NCBI RefSeq assembly: GCF_026151205.1
Contig: NC_087072.1
Location: 21,790,103-21,854,102, forward strand
Reading direction: 5' to 3'
Length of the DNA stretch: 64,000 nucleotides
From: Bolinopsis microptera
Taxonomy: Eukaryota > Ctenophora > Tentaculata > Lobata > Bolinopsidae
Below, one piece after another: positions 23,965-32,672 of the stretch; the first letter of the stretch is position 1, and each line of letters begins with the position of its first letter. A model generated the notes under the pieces. The model had not been told where the DNA came from and did not search any database. It saw only the letters and a program-made list of their open reading frames with translations. The position numbers and the translations under genes were made by a program.

Positions 23965-24528
23965 CGAGCTGAGAAGATTGTCAAATGAACTTATTAACTC
24001 GGTGATTCTATTAGGCTTCCTAAAAAAGACATAAATCAGACAAAGATCAAACTCGTCCTTTTGAATTTACTGGACAGTGTCAAACTCTTTTTAAACCTAA
24101 TTCTTATGTGAAATTGAATTACAAAAATGTCAGGCCCTGAAGACTGAAGTTCTCAGGTAATTTGAATTAAACTCTTAAAAATTGCATGATTGTTTACTGT
24201 TTAGTGTGTAGTTAACATTTTACAGATGAAGTTATTTGATTGACTTTACTTGTAACACTAGAATGTACTTGTAAAAGCACTCAAGATACAAACACAATCA
24301 TAAAGATAAATGAAATCTCGATATTTAAATCCTCAGTAGATAGATAAATATGAACATGTATCTCATGTTTTCTCACTGTAGCACTATGTGTTCCCTAGCC
24401 GTGGAACTCGAGAATAGTTTCTTATAATACCTTGGGGTTATCACAGATTGTGGTCCTTCACTAATGCCGCAGTTTCCTCCTTGAATACTTTAATAAATAC
24501 ATAGCGGCTCAAGACATGGTTACCATAG
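23965..24528. repeat. Duplicated 3' flank of receptor 3
   Basis: From AGCTGAGAAGATTGTCAAAT to TGTGTTCCCTAGCCGTGGA this flank matches 31258-31716 downstream of receptor 4, with a few indels. The duplicated unit therefore extended beyond the coding region. Confidence 0.8.
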
Positions 24529-25416
24529 TTACATCCTAGGACCGCTCAATCTCTTTACCAATTTCGCCAACAAATTTCTGAGGTGAGATAGCATATCGGC
24601 TTTTCTGGTGAGATATACTACTGGGTTACACGCAGAATTTAGTGGCAGTAGAATGAAGTATGAAATGTTCATCAGTTCATCGGGAACAAGTTTCATATGT
24701 AATGCATAGTCTTTTGTTATCATACAGTATGATGTAATGCCTACCACGACAATATAAGTGATATTGCAGATGCAGTATATAGCTGAAATTATCGCAACCG
24801 TGACTGTTGCTTTTCTTGTTGTTCTCCATGTGGTCGTCTTCTCAGATTGTGTTAAATAAAGCTGACCCAAACTGATAATGTTAGATAAAACTGCTATAAG
24901 AAACGCACTAACTAGTATAAAAAGTTCGATATTGAAGAAAACTGCAAACAAAGTGTTGATATCAATAGTTATAGACTTAATGAATCTTAGCAAATAGACT
25001 AACTGTAAAACTATTATGAAGACGTTATAAACCAAAATCGAACCTTTGACTGCCGTCCAATTTATGATATAAAGAGGGAATGTCAGATTTATTGCCCTTA
25101 CTACGGCCACTAAACAAGTCAGAAATGTAGTTGCGTACAAAGACGTTCTTAAGATAAAAGCAGCTGCTTCCATTAACCATGCGACGTTGTTGAAAAAGAA
25201 ATAAACTACAACTGCAAATGTTGATGATACGCTTACAATAAGATCAAATATGTTCAGTGCAGCGAAGATTTTTGTAGTCAGACGACCAGTAATTCTTGTG
25301 GGGCATTTAGAAGAAGATCTGATTACGCCGATGAAATAAGATAGCGATAAGCTGTTTGATATTGTTCCAAATATCGCTATCAGAATGCTAACACCGAATA
25401 TAACTTCCTTTGACAT
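24529..25416 (-). CDS. Rhodopsin-class 7TM receptor 3, intron-nested, mosaic
   Basis: 295 residues, seven membrane segments, same family as receptors 1, 2 and 4. It keeps NPVVY in TM7 and V-R-A at the TM3 end, and lacks CWxP in TM6. Residues 1 to about 169 follow receptor 1 (FFFNNVAW, DINTLFAVFFNIELFILV). From residue 170 on it follows receptor 4, including the longer loop after TM5 (SNIISLGQLYLTQSEKTTTW) and TRKADM after TM7. The 5' flank is also receptor-1-like and the 3' flank receptor-4-like, so the gene looks like a recombinant or a product of gene conversion. The segment after TM1 (SSSKCPTRITG) is its own. Confidence 0.88.
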   Translation of the reverse strand: MSKEVIFGVSILIAIFGTISNSLSLSYFIGVIRSSSKCPTRITGRLTTKIFAALNIFDLIVSVSSTFAVVVYFFFNNVAWLMEAAAFILRTSLYATTFLTCLVAVVRAINLTFPLYIINWTAVKGSILVYNVFIIVLQLVYLLRFIKSITIDINTLFAVFFNIELFILVSAFLIAVLSNIISLGQLYLTQSEKTTTWRTTRKATVTVAIISAIYCICNITYIVVVGITSYCMITKDYALHMKLVPDELMNISYFILLPLNSACNPVVYLTRKADMLSHLRNLLAKLVKRLSGPRM

Positions 25417-25449
25417 GTTGGATACCCCGGGAGAGTGTGATGTTTTGTT

Positions 25450-25491
25450 TTACAGTTTGTTAAAGTCCAAACTGTGTGAACTTTGTGCCAT
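25450..25491 (-). promoter_or_regulatory. Upstream ORF of receptor 3 (MAQSSHSLDFNKL)
   Basis: Encodes the same 13 residues as the receptor 1 upstream ORF. It starts inside an acceptor-like TTTTTACAG and stops 33 bases before the receptor ATG. Confidence 0.5.
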
Positions 25492-25614
25492 ATGTAACCT
25501 GTAAAAACTTTAGATTAGGTTATAAACTTCTTGACAAACGTATCTGACAAGTTTCCACAAATGCAATTTTCTGATCAGCGCTGATAATCGCTTATTAAGC
25601 GCTTCTAAAGCGCT

Positions 25615-25670
25615 TTTTTTAAACACCGCTTATAATCGTTTATAAACGATTATAAGCGGTGTTTAAAAAA
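25615..25670. repeat. 56-bp perfect palindrome
   Basis: Arms of 28 bases meet at 25642/25643 without a spacer. The centre reads CGTTTATAAACG and each arm contains CCGCTTATAATCG. The outermost bases are T6 and A6. It would extrude as a cruciform or fold as a hairpin in RNA. Confidence 0.95.
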
Positions 25671-26233
25671 TTGAAGTTTGAGGATATTGGTAAATTTCTA
25701 AAATAGCGTTTTCGACGATAGTGGCTTAATTTTAGCATCTATTAATCTAGTGAGTTCATAAGTTCTGAACATTAGCCACGTGACCCATACTCCCATATGC
25801 ACTGCTCAGAAATAAAATGTATTGCTTTTAGGCACTATAATGTAAAAAATGTCACATTTTTGTGACACTGTTTACCATAGCTGCCCAATTATCATTCCTT
25901 GGTCTGAAATATAGTAGATTAGGTCAATCTAACAATTATGATACAACATTGGTTAAAGGGCACGGATCGAACGGCTTTAAGGCAATATTTCGTAAACTTT
26001 GTCACTCAGAATACGAGACCTCTTTTCTACTGTGAGGTGTCCTCAAAACCCTTTCAACTCATTATTTGATGGTTCTTCTGCCAATCATAGCCCTAAAATA
26101 TTTTGTTTTGAAAAGTTAGCCAATACATGCACTTGGTTATTGGGAAATGATGTAAATTCTGTCACATTATATGGAATTTGAAATTCTGGGTGAATTTCCG
26201 AAATCATTTATATCTGATTTTGGTTTGGAAGAC

Positions 26234-26680
26234 GGGAAAACTCTATATAAGGACGATACACGGATACAGTTGATTCAAGTATAGGGCAGTTGATGTAAAC
26301 ATCGTCACAAAATGATACGACATCGTAAATAGGTTACATTTTGCGGGGAAAATCTATATAAGGACGATACACGGATACAGTTTATTCAAGTATAGGGCAG
26401 TTGTTGTAAACATCGTCACAAAATGATACGACATCGTAAATAGGTTACATTTTGCGGGAAAACTCTATATAAGGACGATACACGGATACAGTTGATTCAA
26501 GTATAGGGCAGTTGATGTAAACATCGTCACAAAATGATACGACATCGTAAATAAGTTAGATTTTGCGGGAAAACTCTATATAAGGACGATACACGGATAC
26601 AGTTGATTCAAGTGTAGGGCAGTTGATGTAAACATCGTCACAAAATGATAAGACATCATAAATAGGTTAAATTTGGAAAC
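26234..26680. repeat. 111-bp tandem repeat, four units, each with a TATA-like site
   Basis: CTCTATATAAGGACGATACA or close variants recur at 26241, 26352, 26463 and 26574. Each unit also holds GTAAACATCGTCAC. The units differ by only a few bases. Confidence 0.92.
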
Positions 26681-26845
26681 AATGATTATAGAATGAAATA
26701 GTCTGTGATTAACATATTACATACATTATAAAATGGGCAGGGGTTTTTATATTTCCTGTATCTCTGTATTACTCATTTCGGACTGTAATTAGGACTGTTC
26801 ACGTGAAAGAAATTGTATCTAAATTTTACAATGACGTACTCGTAT

Positions 26846-27790
26846 GTGACGAAATTTACATTTCTTGACCCTATTTTGAAGAACCATACCTCTGTTAGAA
26901 TTCAATGTTCTTCCAGGAATTATTGGTTGGTTATTGTTTAGCAAAATAGAACTCAAGTTTAACAATGCTGAGTTTAATTTTACTAAGTTACTGAAATGTG
27001 ACGAAATTTACTTTTTCTGCCCCAACAGTATAATTTCAATGTGATGAAAAATTGGCATGGGTTTCTATATTTCCTGTATAAATCCATTCTAACTATAATA
27101 AGGACTATTGATATGAAAGAAAATCTATCTAAATTTTAAAATTACGTATGTGACGAAATTTACATTTCTTGCCCCTATTTTAAAGAACCATACCTCAGTT
27201 AAAATTCAATTTTCTTCCAGGAATTATTGGTTGGTTATTTTTCAGCAAATCAGAACCCAAGTTTAACAATGCTGAGTTTGATATCACTAATTTACCGAAA
27301 TGTGACGAAATTTACTTTTCCTGCCCCAACAGTATAATTTCAATGTGATGAAAAATGGGCATGGGTTTCTATATTTCCTGTATAAATCCATTCTAACTGT
27401 AATAAGGACTATTGATATGAAAGAAAATCTATCTAAATTCTAAAATTACGTATGTGACGAAATTTACATTTCTTGCCCCTATTTTAAAGAACCATACCTC
27501 AGTTAAAATTCAATTTTCTTCCAGGAATTATTGGTTGGTTATTTTTCAGCAAATCAGAACCCAAGTTTAACAATGCTGAGTTTGATATCACTAATTTACT
27601 GAAATGTGACGAAATTTACTTTTCCTGCCCCAACAGTATAATTTCAATGTGATGAAAAATGGGCATGGGTTTCTATATTTCCTGTATAAATCCATTCTAG
27701 CTATAATAAGGGCAGTTGATATGAAAGAAAATCTATCTAACTAATGCTATGGCTGATGTGACGAAATTTACATTTCTTGCCCCTATTTTG
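26846..27790. repeat. 304-bp tandem repeat made of two ~152-bp halves
   Basis: GTGACGAAATTTACATTTCT starts at 26846, 27150, 27455 and 27759. The variant GTGACGAAATTTACTTTT(T/C)C starts at 26998, 27302 and 27606. This gives three full 304-305-bp units and part of a fourth. The two half-units are otherwise diverged, a higher-order arrangement. Confidence 0.92.
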
Positions 27791-28984
27791 AAGAATCATA
27801 CCTCAATTAGTATATAATAATGTTACTTTATCACCATCACTATGTCGATAAATTAGTTATTTTGCCAACACGGAGCAAATAAAGTTATGATATTTTTTTT
27901 GTGACGAAATTTACAAATTTTTACCCTGTTCAGGTGTTGAAATTTTGCCGATGTTAACATATCACTGCCATATAATAATTTATATGACCGGCGTATGGTT
28001 GAAATATTGTTAATTGATCCATAGTACGTAATATAGGGTGTTTAAGTTGGTATACTAATATTTACTCAATTTCACACATGTTGAGATATCATACAAATTT
28101 ATGTGAATAAATTTACCTATTTCTGCCTTCTGTATTTGTATTTGCCTATAACAATGAAATATGTGAACAATTCCAAACACATTCAGCTCACAAAATAATG
28201 CTAGACTATTCGGCATTTCTTGTCAGGATGTCATAAACATCCCTCATATAAATTTCTTAAATGTGTGACGGAGTTTACATGGTGCTACCATTTAAGGAAA
28301 AAAGTCGCTAAATATGTAGATAATAGTCATATGCAACTATCCTATAAATTTGAAATTCGAAAATTTGGTCAAACACGGCAACAAGGGGTCCATATAAACT
28401 CCGTCACGTTTTTATAGTGTGACAAAGTTTACAACTCACTGCCGGCCGCATTTAAACGATATCTTATTGTCTGATAAAGATATCGTTATGCGACAAAGTT
28501 TATCTAGAGGATGAAACGATTATCCTAACCATTGAGGGTTTATATAGTTTTTATAGTGTGGCACATTTTACATCATCGTGCCATTTAGTAGGGTCACTAA
28601 TATTTACCAATATCCTCAAACTTCAAATATATTAGAGAGCGCTTATAACCACTTTTCTCAATACCCCTCAACCTGGTTGGAACGGGAGAGTGCTCGGAAT
28701 TAGGAAGCACTTATAAAGTTATGAGTGCTTTTCTCAACATCCATTCACATGGGATGCAATGACAGGAGTCAGGATTTGAAAAGCGCTTATAAGCGCTCAT
28801 GATCGCTTTTCCACCATTCATAAATCATTTTAAAATATGACACTACTCGAGCTCACTTTTTGTTACCTTCTTCTACTCTACACCGGGCCGGGAGTTTGAT
28901 GGTCGTCATAACCGATTAAATGCACTTTTCCAGACTTATTCATTCAACATGTGTATCAATACACTGCTCTCGAGCTCACGTCTT

Positions 28985-29280
28985 GCTACTGTACTGAATA
29001 TGGACATGATGGACATGATGGACATGATGGATATGTTGGACATGATGGACATGATGGACATGATGGACATGGTGGTCAAGATGGACATGATGAACATGAT
29101 GGACATGATGGACATGGTGGACAAGATTGGCATCTGGACATGATGGATATCTGAATAGTGAATATGATATAAATCTGGACATGATGGACATATAAACATG
29201 TGGACATGTTGGCATTTGGACATGTGGATATGATGGACATTGGACATGTGAATATGATGGACAAGATGAACACCTCGACA
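28985..29280. repeat. GGACATGAT minisatellite
   Basis: The nine-base unit GGACATGAT and variants repeat with good order from 28999 to about 29120 and more loosely to 29280. It leaves long frames open on both strands (MDMMDMM.., HVHHVHH..) that are repeat artefacts. Confidence 0.9.
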
Positions 29281-29544
29281 TTATGAACATCTGGACATCA
29301 GTTAGATTCGACGACAAATTCAACTACCCAATACCTTTTACTCTGGAAATATCCTTAACCCAATCCCTAATAGTTGATCATCCTCTAAAACCCTAACCTT
29401 ATACTTAACGATATATAACTACTTCCTTGTCATGTAAGTTGCCAATATGAATAACTTTAACAGGTAGATGATGATAAATCGCTCTACACTCGACTGTCGC
29501 GTGACTTTTCTAATCCGTTCTCTATGTATGTAAAATCAAAGGTT

Positions 29545-30015
29545 TACTTGAAAATATTGATTCAAGTAAAGCGCAAGGGGCCGACAATATCCATGGAAAA
29601 ATTTTAAAGTACTGTTCAGTGAGCCTGTCTAAGCCTCTTGACATCCTTTTTGAAGCCTCTTATAAAACTGGATATATTCCAGCCGATTGGAAAATGACAA
29701 ACGTTGTTCCAATTCATAAAAAAGGCTCTAAAACCGAAGTTAACAACTATAGGCCAATTTCTCTGACAAGCATTATTATGAAAATTTACGAAAAAGTAAT
29801 CCGGGATGAATTGCTCAATCGATGTCAACATCGGTTTATGAGTAGGAAATCCTGTACAACTCAGCTAGTAAATTTCTGTGACAGCTTAGCCCTATCTCTC
29901 AATGACAATGTTCGCACTGACATAATAGACTTTGATTTGCTATGCATATGACAGGAAAGTTCATTTTATCCTTTTGTCTTCTTTACCACGAAATTAAGTA
30001 TAACAAGAGAACATG
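29545..30015 (+). mobile_element. CR1/Rex-like LINE reverse transcriptase fragment
   Basis: Starts without an ATG around IDSSKAQGADNIHGKILKYC, then WKMTNVVPIHKKGSKTEVNN, YRPISLTSIIMKIYEKV and RFMSRKSCTTQLVNFCD. Just at motif A the frame breaks (DIIDFDLLCI stop, where family members read YFDFAKAFD). Weak similarity goes on in other frames to about 30015. Only the finger region remains. It is a different LINE lineage from the one at 1955-3530. Confidence 0.75.
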
Positions 30016-30454
30016 AGGTCTATTCTTCATTTTCATTGATCAGAATCTGTATCCGCTATCCAGCATTGCGATTTGATAGTCAGTATTGCGCCGTCTAATG
30101 ATAATGCCATATTTTCACAACTGTCATGAGGCTTACTGTGAGTTCAACAATGATCCTTTTCCCAAAATATCCGACCTCACGTTTGGACAAAAGGCATGTT
30201 TGACACAAAGAACTGCAATAATTGCAGTTTGAGAAATACACTCAACGAACACTGATCTACTGTTACGAGTACTAGTAGAAGTGTACTTCTATCAGTGTAT
30301 ACAATGTAATATAGATAACTAAAGTGATGTAACTCGACAATTGTTATCTTATATCTGGTGAAAGTGATACTGGCTGGAGTCTGCTTATTGGGTGTCATAC
30401 CCTCCTGACAAGCCAGGAGGGGTAATATTTCTACTTACTATGTGGACACGTTCA

Positions 30455-31110
30455 TTCGAGTTTGAGGATATTGGTAAATATTAGTTGACTTTGTCACACT
30501 ATGAAATTATTTAAACCCTTGATGGTTAGGATTATCGTCTCATCCTCTAGGAAAACTTTGTCACATAACGATATCTTAATCAGGTGATAAGATATCGCCT
30601 AAATACGGCCGGCACGGAATTGTTTACATTGTCACACTATAAATATGTGACGGAGTAAATATGGACCCCTTGCTGCTGTGTTTGACCAAATTTTCGAGTG
30701 TCCAGTTGATAGGATGGGAAGTTACATATGACCATGACCTACATATTTTACGACTTTTTTCGTTAAATGGTGCGCCCAGGTTTACTCCGTCACACATTTG
30801 AGAAAATATATGAGGAATGTTTATTGTTAAGGGCACCCTGACAAGGAATGCTGAGTAGTGTAGGATTACTTTATGACCTGGAAGTGCTGGGAATTATTAT
30901 AATATCATATAGTTGCAAGCAAAGAACACACAGCAGGCAGAAATAAGTTTGCTTTGTCACATACTCTTGATGATATCGACACATGTTTGAAATTGAGCAA
31001 ATATTGATATACCAGCTTAAACACCCTATAATACGTACTGACTACTGGATCAATCAACACTATTACTGATTACAACCACGCACCAGTCAGATAAATTATT
31101 CTGTGGTAGT
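30455..31110. repeat. Inverted second copy of the right arm of the 25561-28815 element
   Basis: GAGTTTGAGGATATTGGTAA at 30459 begins a reverse-complement match to about 28630-27970. Shared blocks include GGTTAGGATTATCGTCTCATCC, the twin ATATCGTTA/TAACGATATC pair, CCGTCACACATTTGAGAAAA and AAACACCCTATAATACGTA. Motif sites such as GTTTACTCCGTCAC (30779) survive. It ends without a recognisable left half. Confidence 0.75.
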
Positions 31111-31189
31111 AATATGTTTGGCCTCACTTTACGGCCAAGGACAAAAGAAAATCACGATTATTTAGACCAACAAGAAATGCGGCCGGTTT

Positions 31190-31257
31190 TCTTTTGTGGA
31201 TGGCCGCTAAATTTTCCGATCCGTGATTATGTAATATAATGTGAACGACCCCTAAGA
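31190..31257. repeat. Harbinger-like MITE fragment
   Basis: The right terminus GTGATTATGTAATATAATGTGAACGACCCC is followed by TAA. It lies directly at the edge of the duplicated receptor flank that starts near 31258. Confidence 0.6.
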
Positions 31258-31695
31258 AGAGCTGAGAAGATTGTCAAATGAACTTATTAACTCGGTGATT
31301 CTACTAGGTTTTCTAAACACGAAGTTCTGTCTAAAATGCAAGACATAAATCAGACAAAGATCAAACTCGTCCTTTTGAATTTACTAGACGGTGCCAACCT
31401 CTTTTTAAACCTAATTCTTATATGAAATTGAATTACAAAAATGTCAGGCCCTGAAGACTGAAGTTCTCAGGTAATTTGAATTCTTGAAAATTGCATGATT
31501 GTTTACTGTTCAGTGTGTAGTTAACATTTTACAGATGAAGTTATTTGATTGACTTTACTTGTAACACTAGAATGTACTTGTAAAAGCACTCAAGAGACAA
31601 ACACAAGATTCATAAAGATAGATAAAATCTCAATATTTAAATCCTCGGTAGATAGATAAATATGAACATGTATCTCATGTTTTCTCATTGTAGCA
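31258..31695. repeat. Duplicated 3' flank of receptor 4
   Basis: Matches 23965-24528 downstream of receptor 3 (AGCTGAGAAGATTGTCAAAT, CAGGCCCTGAAGACTGAAGT), with small indels. Confidence 0.8.
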
Positions 31696-32586
31696 CTATG
31701 TGTTCCCTAGCCGTGGACTGCTCAATCTCTTCGCCAACTTCCCCGACAAAGTGCCCACGTGAGATATCATATCGGCTTTTCTGGTGAGATAGACTACTGG
31801 GTTACACGCAGAATTTAGTGGTAGTAAAATGAAGTATGAAATGTTCATCAGTTCGTCCGGAACAAGTTTCTTATGTAATGCATAGTCTTCCGTTATCATA
31901 ATGTAGGATGTTATACATATCACGACAATATAAGTGATATTGCAGATGCAGTATATAGCTGAAATTATCGCAACCGTGACTGTTGCTTTTCTTGTAGTTC
32001 TCCAGGTGGTCGTCTTCTCAGATTGTGTTAAATAAAGCTGACCCAAACTGATAATGTTAGATAAAACTACTATAAGAAACGCACTAACTAGTATAAATAG
32101 TTCGATATTGTAGAAAACTGCAGATAAAGTTTCCATATTAATAGATATACTTATAGACTTTATGAATTTCAGAAAATAGACTAACTGTAAAATTATTATG
32201 ATGACGTTATAAACCAAAATCGAACCTTTGACTGCCGTCCAATTTATGATATAAAGAGGGAATGTCAAATTTATTGTCCTAACTACGGCCAATAAACAAG
32301 TCAGAAATGTAGTTGCGTACAACGACGTTCCTAAAATAAAAGCAGCTACGTCCGTTAACCATGCGACGTTTTTGAAAAAGAAATAAACTACGACTACAAA
32401 TGTTGATGACACGCTTACAATGAGATCAAATATATTCAGTGCAGCAAAGAGTTTTGTAGTGTTTCCTCTGTGTACTCTTGAAGTAGATCTGATTAAGCCG
32501 ACGAAATAAGATAGTGATAAGCTGTTTGATATCGTCCCAAATATCGCTATGAAAACGTTAATACCGAATATCACTTGCTTTGACAT
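31696..32586 (-). CDS. Rhodopsin-class 7TM receptor 4, intron-nested
   Basis: 296 residues, start MSKQVIFGINVFIAIFGTIS. Seven hydrophobic segments, V-R-T at the TM3 end, NPVVY with TRKADM after TM7, and no CWxP in TM6. After TM1 it lacks the LRL part of the loop found in receptor 1 (RGNTTKLFAALN). The TM4-TM5 loop is slightly longer (SISISINMETLSAVFYN). The C-terminal half is nearly the same as receptor 3. Antisense in the ATG9 intron, last of the four. Ligand unknown. Confidence 0.88.
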   Translation of the reverse strand: MSKQVIFGINVFIAIFGTISNSLSLSYFVGLIRSTSRVHRGNTTKLFAALNIFDLIVSVSSTFVVVVYFFFKNVAWLTDVAAFILGTSLYATTFLTCLLAVVRTINLTFPLYIINWTAVKGSILVYNVIIIILQLVYFLKFIKSISISINMETLSAVFYNIELFILVSAFLIVVLSNIISLGQLYLTQSEKTTTWRTTRKATVTVAIISAIYCICNITYIVVICITSYIMITEDYALHKKLVPDELMNISYFILLPLNSACNPVVYLTRKADMISHVGTLSGKLAKRLSSPRLGNT

Positions 32587-32624
32587 GTGTGCAGTTGGAA
32601 CTCCGGAATTTGTAGAATGTAGTC

Positions 32625-32672
32625 CTACATATCGGTACGATTGTTTGAGAGTTCGGTGTGTTCTTTTGCCAT
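32625..32672 (-). promoter_or_regulatory. Upstream ORF of receptor 4 (MAKEHTELSNNRTDM)
   Basis: 15 codons plus stop, just inside the acceptor-like TCTTTACAG, ending 38 bases before the receptor ATG. After the stop, ACATTCTACAAATTC is shared with the receptor 2 leader. Confidence 0.5.

Larger units (their letters stand above)
25561..28815. mobile_element. 3.2-kb element with dyad symmetry and GTGAC-N4-TTTAC motif arrays
   Basis: The left end carries AAGCGCTT hairpins and TTGAAGTTTGAGGATATTGG (about 25671); the right end carries the inverse CCAATATCCTCAAACTTCAA (about 28608) followed by further AGCGCTTATAAGCG hairpins up to 28815. A 14-bp motif is found as GTAAA-N4-GTCAC in the left half (25842, 25992, 26152, 26295, 26406, 26517, 26628) and as GTGAC-N4-TTTAC in the right half (26846, 26998, 27150, 27302, 27455, 27606, 27759, 27901, 28265, 28419, plus decayed ones at 28103, 28490 and 28558). 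No transposase is present. I infer a non-autonomous DNA element with many protein-binding sites; exact ends are unsure. Confidence 0.6.

Noticed and set aside
26234-27790. CRISPR-like array
   Set aside because: Whole units repeat with no unique spacers, in an animal intron.
28936-29323. MDMMDMM and HVHHVHH open frames
   Set aside because: Produced by the GGACATGAT minisatellite; open in several frames at once.
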